A stretch of 64,000 bases of DNA from positions 1 through 64,000 of the forward strand of contig NZ_CVTB01000044.1 in NCBI RefSeq assembly GCF_001050015.1, given 5' to 3'. Positions 1 to 8,643 of the stretch are shown here, piece by piece. Positions within the stretch are counted from its first letter, which is position 1, and the number at the start of each line of letters is the position of its first letter. The notes beneath the pieces are model-generated. The model made no database searches and was not told where the DNA came from. It saw only the letters and a program-made list of their open reading frames with translations. This DNA comes from Mycolicibacterium malmesburyense. GTDB lineage: Bacteria; Actinomycetota; Actinomycetes; Mycobacteriales; Mycobacteriaceae. The position numbers and the translations under genes are program-made.

Positions 1-969
1 GTGCTCCATGCCCGGCCTGTCGAGCCACTCGCGGGCGGTCCAGCAGGCGGCGCCCAACGCCTCGGTCGGGGTCATCCCGATGTGGGTCAGCGCCTCGATC
101 TCGTCGGCGATCCGACCGTGGGCGACCATGCTGCCCGCGTCGGTGCCCGCGTAGATCGGGATGCCTGCCTCGCGGGCGGCGGCGACGCGCGGATAGCACT
201 TCTCGTGCAGGTCCCGCATGTGCTTGGCATACGCCGGATACTTCGAGGCGCCGTCGGCGATGCCCGGGAAGTTGGCGATGTTGATCAGCGTCGGCACCAG
301 TGCCGTGCCGTGTTCGACCATCAGGTCGATGGTGTCGTCGGTGAGGCCGGTTCCGTGTTCGATGCAGTCGATGCCGGCCTTGATCAGGCCCGGCAGCGCA
401 TCCTCGCTGAACACGTGGGCGGTCACGCGGGCGCCGTTGGCGTGCGCGGCGTCGATCGCTGCCTTGAGCACGTCGTCGGACCACAGCGGCGCCAGGTCCC
501 CGACCTCGCGGTCGATCCAGTCGCCGACGAGCTTGACCCAGCCGTCGCCGAACCGCGCCTGCTCGGCCACCGCGTCGGGCAGCGCGGACTCGTCCTCGAG
601 TTCGATCGCGAACCCGCGCTGGTAGCGCTTGGGTTTGGCGAGGTGGCGGCCCGCCCGGATGATCTCGGGCAGATCGTCGTGGTCGGCGAGGCTGCGGGTG
701 TCGATCGGCGAACCCGCGTCACGCAACAGCAGCGCGCCGACGTCGCGTTCGACCTCGGCCTGCTCGATGCAGTCGTCGAGGTTGTCGAGCGGGCCGTGAT
801 CGCCGAGGCCGACGTGACAGTGCGCGTCGACGAGGCCGGGCAGGATCCACCCGCCCTCGAACACCGTCTCGGCGCCGCCGACCGGTTCGGCGCTGAGCAC
901 GCCGTCGACAACCCACCACTCCACCGGTTGCTCATCGGGCAGGCCCCGACCGCGGACGTGGAGTCGCAC
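1..969 (-). CDS. Metal-dependent amidohydrolase, 3' end cut off by window
   Basis: Amidohydrolase-superfamily enzyme (imidazolonepropionase/prolidase-like branch), predicted to hydrolyse C-N bonds with a binuclear metal centre; the substrate is not predictable. The GTG start at 969 lies 1 nt after the ffh stop, so the two genes are probably co-transcribed. The first 323 codons are present and the C-terminus lies outside the window. The metal-binding HxH (H50, H52) sits in PGLVDAHCHVG. Further family motifs follow in order: AHVF near residue 190, IEHGTGL near 213, and GTDAG near 265, which supplies the catalytic Asp. It corresponds in position to Rv2915c downstream of ffh in M. tuberculosis. 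A long open frame on the opposite strand across this region is only a GC-rich shadow. Confidence 0.9.
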   Translation of the reverse strand, partial: MRLHVRGRGLPDEQPVEWWVVDGVLSAEPVGGAETVFEGGWILPGLVDAHCHVGLGDHGPLDNLDDCIEQAEVERDVGALLLRDAGSPIDTRSLADHDDLPEIIRAGRHLAKPKRYQRGFAIELEDESALPDAVAEQARFGDGWVKLVGDWIDREVGDLAPLWSDDVLKAAIDAAHANGARVTAHVFSEDALPGLIKAGIDCIEHGTGLTDDTIDLMVEHGTALVPTLINIANFPGIADGASKYPAYAKHMRDLHEKCYPRVAAAREAGIPIYAGTDAGSMVAHGRIADEIEALTHIGMTPTEALGAACWTAREWLDRPGMEH

Positions 970-970
970 G

Positions 971-2539
971 CTACTTCTGACCCGGGAACTTCAGCTTCGA
1001 CAGGTCGATGTCGGCCAGGCCGGGCGGGAGTTCGTCGAGTCCCTTGGGCATATCGGAGAGATCCGGGAACCCCGCGGGCATACCGGGCATACCGGCGCCG
1101 AGCGGATTGCGCGCCTTCGGCGGCGTCGGCCCCCGACCGCCCTTCTTGCCCTTGCCGCCCTTCTTCTTGTTCTTGCCGGCCTTGCGAGAGTTCTTGCGGC
1201 CGAACGGCATACCCATCTGCCCGGCCATCTGCGACATCATCTTGCGGGCCTCGAAGAACCGCTCGACGAGCTGATTGACCTCGCCGACGGTCACACCCGA
1301 CCCATTGGCGATGCGCAACCGGCGCGAGCCGTTGATGATCTTGGGATCGGCGCGCTCCTCGGGCGTCATGCCCCGGATGATCGCCTGCAGGCGGTCGAGT
1401 TGCTTGTCGTCGACGGCGGCGAGCGCATCCTTCATCTGGCCCGCGCCGGGCAACATGCCCAGCAGGTTGCCGATCGGGCCCATCTTGCGGATCGCCAGCA
1501 TCTGCTCGAGGAAGTCCTCCAGCGTCAGTTCGCCGCTGCCGATCTTGTGGGCGGCCTCCTCGGCCCGCTCGGCGTCGAAGACCTGCTCGGCCTGTTCGAT
1601 CAGCGACAGCACGTCGCCCATCCCCAGGATGCGGCTGGCCATCCGGTCGGGGTGGAAGACGTCGAAGTCCTCGAGTTTCTCCCCGCTGGAGGCGAACAGG
1701 ATCGGCACACCGGTGATCTCGCGGACCGACAGGGCCGCGCCGCCGCGGGCGTCGCCGTCGAGCTTGGTCAGCACCACGCCGGTGAACCCGACGCCCTCGC
1801 GGAACGCCTCGGCGGTGGTGACGGCGTCCTGGCCGATCATCGCGTCCAGCACGAAGATCACTTCGTCGGGATTGACGGCGTCCCTGATGGCGGCGGCCTG
1901 GCCCATCAGCTCCTGGTCGATGCCGAGGCGGCCCGCGGTGTCGACGATCACCACGTCGAAGTGTCTGGCCTTGGCCTCGGCCAGGCCGGCGGCCGCGACC
2001 GCGACCGGATCACCGGGCGCCGCGTCGGCCGCGCCGTCCGCCGACACCCCGGGGTGGGGCGCGAAGACCGCGACGTCGGCGCGTTGGCCGACGATCTGCA
2101 GCTGGCTGACCGCGCCGGGACGCTGCAGGTCGCACGCCACCAGAAGCGGCGTATGCCCCTGTACGCGAAGCCATCTCGCGAGCTTGCCGGCCAGTGTGGT
2201 CTTACCGGAGCCTTGCAGGCCGGCCAGCATGATCACCGTCGGCGGCGTCTTGGCGAACGCCAGCGGTCGGGTCTCGCCGCCGAGGATCGCGATCAGTTCC
2301 TCGTTGACGATCTTGACGACCTGCTGGGCCGGGTTGAGCGCACCGGACACCTCGGCGCCGCGGGCACGCTCCTTGATGCGGTTGACGAACGCACGCACGA
2401 CGGGCAGAGACACGTCGGCTTCCAGCAACGCCAGCCGGATCTCGCGGGTGGTCGCATCGATATCGGCGTCGGTCAGCCGCCCCTTGCCGCGCAGCCCCTG
2501 CAGGGCGCCGGTCAACCGGTCGGACAGGGATTCAAACAC
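971..2539 (-). CDS. ffh: Signal recognition particle protein Ffh (SRP54)
   Basis: GTPase of the signal recognition particle. It binds 4.5S RNA and signal sequences of nascent membrane proteins and docks on FtsY, which is also in this window. The 522 aa length is normal for mycobacteria. Order: N domain (about 1-95), G domain with P-loop GLQGSGKTT (107-115), DTAGR near residue 200 and TKLDG, then a methionine-rich M domain (LEQMLAIRKMGPIGNLLGMLPG). The C-terminus ends in a Lys/Gly-rich tail (about 447-475) that varies between species. The stop lies 1 nt before the amidohydrolase start. Family assignment is certain. Confidence 0.98.
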   Translation of the reverse strand: MFESLSDRLTGALQGLRGKGRLTDADIDATTREIRLALLEADVSLPVVRAFVNRIKERARGAEVSGALNPAQQVVKIVNEELIAILGGETRPLAFAKTPPTVIMLAGLQGSGKTTLAGKLARWLRVQGHTPLLVACDLQRPGAVSQLQIVGQRADVAVFAPHPGVSADGAADAAPGDPVAVAAAGLAEAKARHFDVVIVDTAGRLGIDQELMGQAAAIRDAVNPDEVIFVLDAMIGQDAVTTAEAFREGVGFTGVVLTKLDGDARGGAALSVREITGVPILFASSGEKLEDFDVFHPDRMASRILGMGDVLSLIEQAEQVFDAERAEEAAHKIGSGELTLEDFLEQMLAIRKMGPIGNLLGMLPGAGQMKDALAAVDDKQLDRLQAIIRGMTPEERADPKIINGSRRLRIANGSGVTVGEVNQLVERFFEARKMMSQMAGQMGMPFGRKNSRKAGKNKKKGGKGKKGGRGPTPPKARNPLGAGMPGMPAGFPDLSDMPKGLDELPPGLADIDLSKLKFPGQK

Positions 2540-2608
2540 GACGTCCAGCCTAATGGGAGCCGACAGGCACCCGCCCGAGCAGGGCGTGCGCGGCGGAAAC
2601 GGACGCGG

Positions 2609-5164
2609 TCAGCTCGCTTCGGACACCGGCTTGGGGGGCGGTGGTGCAGGCAGCACCGCGTACAGGTCGTGTTCGAGCTCATCTCGCATGGCCGGGTCGG
2701 CGGTGATGCCGAACAGGTCGACCACCGAAGAGCCCATCGTGGTCACCTTGGCCCAGGCGATGTCGATGCCGTCGCGTTCGAAGACGGAGGTCAGCCTGGC
2801 GAGCAGGCCGGTCCGGTCGGTGCTGCGGACCTGCACCACCAGCTCACCGGAGCGCGCGCCCTCCGACCACAGGATGCGCGGCGGGGCGGTGACGTGGTTG
2901 ATGGGGACGGCGGCCGCCACCTCGCCCGCCCGCGTGGTGCCGTACTGCGCGGCCTCGCGCTCGCGGCGATCCAGCGCGTCGGCCACGTCGAGTTCGCCGT
3001 CGAGCGCGAGGATGAACTGCTGCCGCAGCAACTCGGCCGCCGGTGGAGAACCGAAATGCGGAGAGACGACGAACGTGTTGATCGCCGAACCCTCGTGACC
3101 GTTGACCGATGCCGAATGCACCCGAAGCGAGTTCAGCGCGAGCACACCGGCCGCCTTCGACAGCAGGCCGCGCCGATCGGGCGCGATGATCGTGACGTTG
3201 TAGATGTGCGGGCTGTCGGCCGGTGACAGCTCGACGTGCACGCCCACCTGCGCCGCGAGCGAAAGATACCGCGGATCAATGGGATCCGGCTCGGGTAGGG
3301 GCTCCCCTGCCATCACCACCCGGCACCGATGCGCCAAATCGCCGATGAGCGAAGCTTTCCAGTCACCCCAGACGCCGGGACCGGTCGCCAGCGAGTCGGC
3401 CTCGGCGAGCACGTGCAGCAGCTCCAGCAGCACGAGGTCGCCGTCGAGCGCGTCGACCACCTCGGCGATGGTGTTGGGATCCGCAAGGTCGCGGCGCGTC
3501 GCGGTGTGCGGCAGCAGGAGGTGGTGGCGCACGACCTTCGACAGGATCTCGACGTCCGACGGCCACAGCCCCAGGCGGGTACCGATCTGGGTCGCCAATT
3601 CGGCGCCGATGACGCTGTGGTCGCCGCCGCGCCCCTTGCCGATGTCGTGGCACAGCGCGCCCAGCATGAGCAGGTCGGGACGCGACACCCGGGTTGTGAA
3701 AGCGCTTGCCCGCGAGACCGTTTCGACGAGGTGGCGGTCGACGGTCCAGATGTGCACGACGTCGCGGGGCGGAAGGTCGCGCACCGCTCCCCACTCGGGG
3801 AACAACCGCCCCCACAGGCCGGTGCGGTCCAGCGCCTCGATCGTTGAGACCGCCGACGGGCCCGCCGCGAGCATGACGAGCAGATCCTTGAGGGCCTGAC
3901 GGGGCCACGGTGCACGCAGCTCCGGGGCGGCCTCCGCGAGCCGGGCCAGCGTGGAGGAGGCCATCGGGAGCCCAGTGGTCGCCGACGCCGCGGCCACCCG
4001 CAGGATCAAGCCCGGATCGCGCCCGGGGCGCGCGTCGCGCGCGAGGATCACCTCCCCCGCGAACTCGATGACTCCCTCGTCGAGGGGACGCCGCGGCGGA
4101 CGGCGCAGCGCGGCGAACCCGCGACGCGGCAGCGCATTGCCGGCCGTGCGGATGCCCGCATCGACATAAAAGCTGATGGTGCGCGCGGCGTCGGAGAGCA
4201 TGCGGGCCAGATCGAAGCGGTCGCCGATGTGCAGCGCCGCGCCGATCTCGTCGGCGTGCTGGGCCAACAACATGTCGCGTCCGCGGCCCGCCACGCGGTG
4301 CAGTTCGGTGCGGACGTTGAGCAACGCCATGTGGGCCTGCCCCAGCGATCCCAGCGGGGAGGCCAACGTCTGGTTGGGATAGACGTCGGCCAGCTGAGCG
4401 ATCGCCAATGCGTTGAGCAGTTGCACGTCGCGCAGACCACCGCGTCCGCACTTCAGGTCGGGTTCGGCACGATGCGCGATCTCACCGCTGCGCTCCCAGC
4501 GCGCACGGGTGTGCTCGACGAGTTCGTCGAAGCGCGAGGCGATTCCGGTGCGCCACTGCCGACGGGCTCCGCCGATCAACAGCGTGGACAGGTCCGCGTC
4601 GCCGACGATGTGACGCGCCTCGAGCATCGCCAAGCCCGCCGAGATGTCCTCGCCGGCGACCTTGAGCGCCTCCGGGACGGTGCGCACGCTGTGATCGATA
4701 CGAATGTTGGCGTCCCACAACGGATACCACAACAACTCCGCCACCTGTCCGACCACGTCGGTGGGCATGTTGTCGTGCAGCAGCATCAGGTCCAGGTCGG
4801 AGTGCGGCACGAACTCGCCCCGGCCGAGCCCACCCGTTGCGACGATGGCGAACCCACTGGTGGGCGTGATGCCGATCTCGGTGGCCTTGGTGGTGAGCCA
4901 GAATTCGTGCAGATCCTGCAGGGCGTGGCGCAACGCGGCCGAATCCAGTTGGCGGGCACCACCTGTCAGCAACTGCTTGATCGCGGCGGCCAGGTCGTTC
5001 GCCGGCCGAGACGAGGCCGCCGCCGGCGCCACCCACTGGGGGGCGCCGGCGGCGGTTGCATGCTCCTCGCGCGAGCGCTCGTCGGCGGGTTGCTCATCGC
5101 GTGAGCGTTCGCTGGCGATCGGCTCCTCGCGCTCGTTGGCGGGATTCGGTACCTGCTTGGTCAT
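2609..5164 (-). CDS. glnD: PII uridylyltransferase/adenylyltransferase GlnD
   Basis: Bifunctional enzyme that modifies and demodifies the PII protein GlnB (encoded just upstream) according to nitrogen status. In actinobacteria the modification is adenylylation rather than uridylylation (family knowledge). The protein has 851 aa. The nucleotidyltransferase motif [15 protein letters not shown] is at 111-125. An HD hydrolase motif ([13 protein letters not shown]) lies near 495. Two C-terminal ACT domains sense glutamine (about 645-715 and 775-845). The ATG at 5164 follows a strong GA-rich ribosome site (GGAGAGG). Residues 10-40 are a low-complexity extension written by a 30-nt tandem repeat and are not expected in the family. 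It is the last gene of amtB-glnB-glnD. Confidence 0.96.
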   Translation of the reverse strand: MTKQVPNPANEREEPIASERSRDEQPADERSREEHATAAGAPQWVAPAAASSRPANDLAAAIKQLLTGGARQLDSAALRHALQDLHEFWLTTKATEIGITPTSGFAIVATGGLGRGEFVPHSDLDLMLLHDNMPTDVVGQVAELLWYPLWDANIRIDHSVRTVPEALKVAGEDISAGLAMLEARHIVGDADLSTLLIGGARRQWRTGIASRFDELVEHTRARWERSGEIAHRAEPDLKCGRGGLRDVQLLNALAIAQLADVYPNQTLASPLGSLGQAHMALLNVRTELHRVAGRGRDMLLAQHADEIGAALHIGDRFDLARMLSDAARTISFYVDAGIRTAGNALPRRGFAALRRPPRRPLDEGVIEFAGEVILARDARPGRDPGLILRVAAASATTGLPMASSTLARLAEAAPELRAPWPRQALKDLLVMLAAGPSAVSTIEALDRTGLWGRLFPEWGAVRDLPPRDVVHIWTVDRHLVETVSRASAFTTRVSRPDLLMLGALCHDIGKGRGGDHSVIGAELATQIGTRLGLWPSDVEILSKVVRHHLLLPHTATRRDLADPNTIAEVVDALDGDLVLLELLHVLAEADSLATGPGVWGDWKASLIGDLAHRCRVVMAGEPLPEPDPIDPRYLSLAAQVGVHVELSPADSPHIYNVTIIAPDRRGLLSKAAGVLALNSLRVHSASVNGHEGSAINTFVVSPHFGSPPAAELLRQQFILALDGELDVADALDRREREAAQYGTTRAGEVAAAVPINHVTAPPRILWSEGARSGELVVQVRSTDRTGLLARLTSVFERDGIDIAWAKVTTMGSSVVDLFGITADPAMRDELEHDLYAVLPAPPPPKPVSEAS
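5061..5145. repeat. 30-nt tandem repeat coding the GlnD N-terminal extension
   Basis: Units 5061-5090 and 5091-5120 align over 30 nt with 7 differences, followed by a shortened copy at 5121-5145. The phase is exactly 10 codons. On the minus strand it writes the acidic/basic repeat [28 protein letters not shown] at GlnD residues of about 10-40. It lies inside the gene between the ribosome site and the conserved catalytic domain. This is probably a slippage-generated, unstructured tail. Confidence 0.75.
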
Positions 5165-5241
5165 CTCGCCCTCTCCCGCCCTCTCGAATGTCGCTTGCCG
5201 TGTGATCGGTCGGGAGACGAATTCTCAGTTCTGCAAGCGGC

Positions 5242-5613
<372 letters not shown>

Positions 5614-6978
5614 TCAGACGAGCTCGTAAGCGGTTTCGGCATGTTCGGTTTCATCGATGCCGGTGTCCTCATCCTCCGGAGTGACGCGCCAACCCAACGG
5701 CTTGACGATAAAGGCAATGATCGCCGTCATGATGCCAGTGAAGATGACCGCCGCCAAAGCGATGACCACCTGGACGACGAGCTGCTGGAAGCCGCCGCCG
5801 TAGAACAGCCCGGTCTCCATGGCCAGGAAGCCGATGCCGACGGTGCCCCACAAGCCCGCGACCAGGTGCACACCGACCACGTCGAGCGAATCGTCGTAGC
5901 CGAACTTGTACTTCAGCCCGACCGCCAAGGCGGACAGCGCGCCGGCGATGACACCCAGGATCAGCGACCCGATCGGCGACAACGAACCGCAGGCCGGGGT
6001 GATCGCGACGAGGCCTGCGACGACACCGGAAGCGGCGCCGACGCTGGTGGCGTGGCCGTCCCGGATGCGCTCCACCAGCAACCAGCCCAGCATCGCGGCC
6101 GCGGTCGCGGCGGTGGTGTTGACCCACACCTGTCCGGCGAGCATGTCGGCCGCACCTTCAGATCCGACGTTGAAGCCGAACCAGCCGAACCACAGCATCG
6201 CGGCACCCAGCATCACGAACGGAATGTTGTGCGGCCGGTAGGCCATCTTGCCGAAGCCGGTCCGCTTGCCCAGCAGGATCGCGAGAACCAGTGCGGCCAT
6301 GCCGGCGTTGATGTGAACGACGGTGCCACCGGCGAAGTCGATGGGCGGAACGTTCGCTTCACCTTCGTCGCTGACGCCGAACAGTTTGGCCGCGATGCCG
6401 TTCTCGGCACCGGACAACAGGCCGCCGCCCCAAACCATGTGGGCGAGCGGGAAATACACCAGCGTCACCCAGATCCCGCCGAACACCAGCCAGGTGCCGA
6501 ACTTCATCCGCTCGGCGACCGCACCGCTGATCAGTGCGACGGTGATGACCGCGAAGGTCAACTGGAAGCCGGCCCACACGATCGCGGGCACGGTGCCGAA
6601 ACCGCCGAGCACGTAGAGGGTGTTGCCGTCCACTTCCAGCGTTTCCAGTAGCGGGCTCAGCCCGAACAACGCGAACGGGTTGTCGAAGACGCCCGCGATG
6701 TCGCTGTTGCCGGTGTGCGCCGACGCGAACGACATCGAGTAGCCCCACAGCACGTAGATGACGCTGACGACACCGAGGGTGCCGAACGACATCATCATCA
6801 TGTTCAGCACCGACTTCTGGCGCGATAGGCCACCGTAGAAGAACGCGAGGCCCGGCGTCATGAAGAGCACCAGCGCCGCGGCGGTGAGTACCCATGCGGT
6901 GTCGCCGGAACTCAGCCCCTCGGGGCCGAACGGCGCGAACGCATCATCGGGTAGAGCAAGGGGTAAGGCTGAAACCAC
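5614..6978 (-). CDS. amtB: Ammonium transporter AmtB
   Basis: Trimeric ammonium/ammonia channel of the Amt/Rh family, 454 aa with about eleven membrane segments. Family signatures include the region GDTAWVLTAAALVLFMTPGLAFFYGG near the N-terminus and the pore segments WFGWFGFNVGSEG and DVVGVHLVAGLWG. The pore histidine pair lies in DVVGVH and GGTVVHINAG. GTG start at 6978; a near-perfect AAGGAGG ribosome site lies on the minus strand at 6989-6995. First gene of the nitrogen operon. A GlnR-like half-site pair lies about 85 nt upstream (7062-7077). Confidence 0.97.
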   Translation of the reverse strand: MVSALPLALPDDAFAPFGPEGLSSGDTAWVLTAAALVLFMTPGLAFFYGGLSRQKSVLNMMMMSFGTLGVVSVIYVLWGYSMSFASAHTGNSDIAGVFDNPFALFGLSPLLETLEVDGNTLYVLGGFGTVPAIVWAGFQLTFAVITVALISGAVAERMKFGTWLVFGGIWVTLVYFPLAHMVWGGGLLSGAENGIAAKLFGVSDEGEANVPPIDFAGGTVVHINAGMAALVLAILLGKRTGFGKMAYRPHNIPFVMLGAAMLWFGWFGFNVGSEGAADMLAGQVWVNTTAATAAAMLGWLLVERIRDGHATSVGAASGVVAGLVAITPACGSLSPIGSLILGVIAGALSALAVGLKYKFGYDDSLDVVGVHLVAGLWGTVGIGFLAMETGLFYGGGFQQLVVQVVIALAAVIFTGIMTAIIAFIVKPLGWRVTPEDEDTGIDETEHAETAYELV

Positions 6979-7061
6979 TTTGTGTGAACCTCCTTGGGAA
7001 GTGCGCCGATCGGATCGGCCTCCCGAGAAGACTCTTTTGCCGGAGTTTCACCGGTGATTCT

Positions 7062-7077
7062 GTTCCGTTTCCGTTAA
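7062..7077 (-). promoter_or_regulatory. Candidate GlnR binding site upstream of amtB
   Basis: On the minus strand the sequence reads TTAAC, six bases, GGAAC. This resembles the actinobacterial GlnR half-site pattern gTnAC-n6-GaAAC. It lies in the 151-nt gap between ftsY and amtB, 84 nt upstream of the amtB GTG. GlnR control of amtB is established in related actinobacteria; binding here is inferred. Confidence 0.4.
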
Positions 7078-7129
7078 GTGAACGGACACGCCAGAAGCGT
7101 TACGCTCATGTTTCCGCGCGCACGCGTGG

Positions 7130-8542
7130 CTATCCGAGCAAGGCGTCGACGAACGCCGCGGGCTCGAACGGCGCGAGATCGTCGGCGCCCTCGCCGAGTC
7201 CGACGAGCTTCACCGGAACACCCAACTCCTGTTGCACGCGGAAAACGATTCCGCCCTTGGCGGTTCCGTCGAGCTTCGTCAGCACCACGCCGGTGATGTC
7301 GACGACCTCGGCGAACACCCTGGCCTGCGGCAGACCGTTCTGGCCGATCGTGGCGTCGAGCACCAACAGCACCTCGTCGACCTCGGCCCGGCGGCTGACC
7401 ACGCGTTTGACCTTGCCGAGTTCGTCCATCAGCCCGGTCTTGGTGTGCAGGCGTCCGGCGGTGTCGATGACGATGACGTCGGCGCCGTCCTCGATGCCCT
7501 TGTCGACGGCGTCGAACGCCACCGAGGCGGGGTCGGCGCCCTCCGCGCCCCGCACCACCTGCGCACCCACGCGCGACGCCCAGGACTGCAACTGGTCGGC
7601 CGCCGCGGCGCGGAAGGTGTCGGCCGCTCCGAGCACGACGCGGCGACCGTCGGCGACCAGCACGCGGGCCAGCTTGCCGACCGTCGTCGTCTTACCGGTG
7701 CCGTTCACCCCGACCACCAGCAGCACCGAGGGCTTGTCCGCGTGCGGCAGCGCCCTGATCGAGCGGTCGAGGTCGGGTTGCAGTTCGGAGATGAGGACCT
7801 CGCGCAGCACGGCGCGGGCGTCGGCCTCGCTTCGCACCCGGCTGCTGGCCATCCGCGAGCGCAGCGCCGAGACCACCGACTCCGTCACGACCGGCCCGAG
7901 GTCGGCGATCAGCAGCGTGTCCTCGACTTCCTCCCACGATTCCTCGTCCAGGTCGCCGCCGCCGAGCAGACCGAGCATGCTGCGACCGAGAGTGTTCTGC
8001 GATTTGGCCAGCCGGCCGCGCAGCCTTTCGAGGCGGCCCTCGGTCGGCGCGATCTCGTCGAGGGCGGGTGCGGCCTCCCCGACGGGCGCGGGCTCGACGG
8101 GCGCGGGTTCGGCCTCCTCGGCGGGCGCGGGTTCGGCACGGGCCGGTTCGGCGGGAGCCGGTTCGGCGGGGGCCGGCTCGGTGGGTGCGGGTTCAGGGGG
8201 CGGCGCGGGCCGCTCCTCGACTGGCGGGGGCAGTTGCACGTCGGCGATCGGGCGCTTCGGCGCATCGCGCGGAATCGTGGCGTCATCGCCGACCGCGGGC
8301 AAGCCGGTGGTGTCGATGCGTTCGGCGGGGGCCGGGGGCGCGGTGGGCGCGGACTGCGAAAAGGTGATGCCGGATGAAGCGGTATAGCCGCCCGATCGGT
8401 CGATCTGCGTGGCGGTATCGGCCTTCGACAGCCGGATGCGCCGGCGTCGGTACCGGACCAGCCCGATGACGAGCGCGGTGACCAACAAAACGGCGATGAC
8501 CGCGATCGCGATCCACAAACCCATCGAGCCAGCATCTGTCAC
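7130..8542 (-). CDS. ftsY: SRP receptor FtsY
   Basis: Membrane-associated SRP receptor GTPase that receives Ffh-ribosome complexes. 470 aa. An N-terminal membrane segment (about residues 8-30, followed by RYRRRR) comes first. A long Ala/Pro/Glu spacer follows (about 75-155, iterated PAPAEPAP-type units). The NG domain then carries P-loop GVNGTGKTT, DTAGRLHTKTGLM and TKLDGTAKGG. The N-terminal anchor is typical of mycobacterial FtsY. GTG start at 8542, with an alternative ATG six codons in (8524) that would keep the membrane segment. It is followed by the promoter region of amtB. Confidence 0.96.
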   Translation of the reverse strand: MTDAGSMGLWIAIAVIAVLLVTALVIGLVRYRRRRIRLSKADTATQIDRSGGYTASSGITFSQSAPTAPPAPAERIDTTGLPAVGDDATIPRDAPKRPIADVQLPPPVEERPAPPPEPAPTEPAPAEPAPAEPARAEPAPAEEAEPAPVEPAPVGEAAPALDEIAPTEGRLERLRGRLAKSQNTLGRSMLGLLGGGDLDEESWEEVEDTLLIADLGPVVTESVVSALRSRMASSRVRSEADARAVLREVLISELQPDLDRSIRALPHADKPSVLLVVGVNGTGKTTTVGKLARVLVADGRRVVLGAADTFRAAAADQLQSWASRVGAQVVRGAEGADPASVAFDAVDKGIEDGADVIVIDTAGRLHTKTGLMDELGKVKRVVSRRAEVDEVLLVLDATIGQNGLPQARVFAEVVDITGVVLTKLDGTAKGGIVFRVQQELGVPVKLVGLGEGADDLAPFEPAAFVDALLG

Positions 8543-8643
8543 GGCGCCATTGTCTCAAGGGGACTACCCGCGACGGCCCCGCGCCCCCTCGGGGCCGCGA
8601 TTCGTGCACCGCGTTGCGCTCAGCGCGCCAACCGGTGCGCGAC

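Noticed and set aside
1..1278. Long plus-strand open frame opposite the amidohydrolase and ffh
   Set aside because: It is antisense to two genes with clear motifs; its Arg/Asp/Val-rich translation is typical of GC-rich shadow frames.
7980..8230. Frameshift suspected in the repetitive part of ftsY
   Set aside because: The Ala/Pro/Glu-rich spacer stays in frame and such linkers are normal in mycobacterial FtsY.
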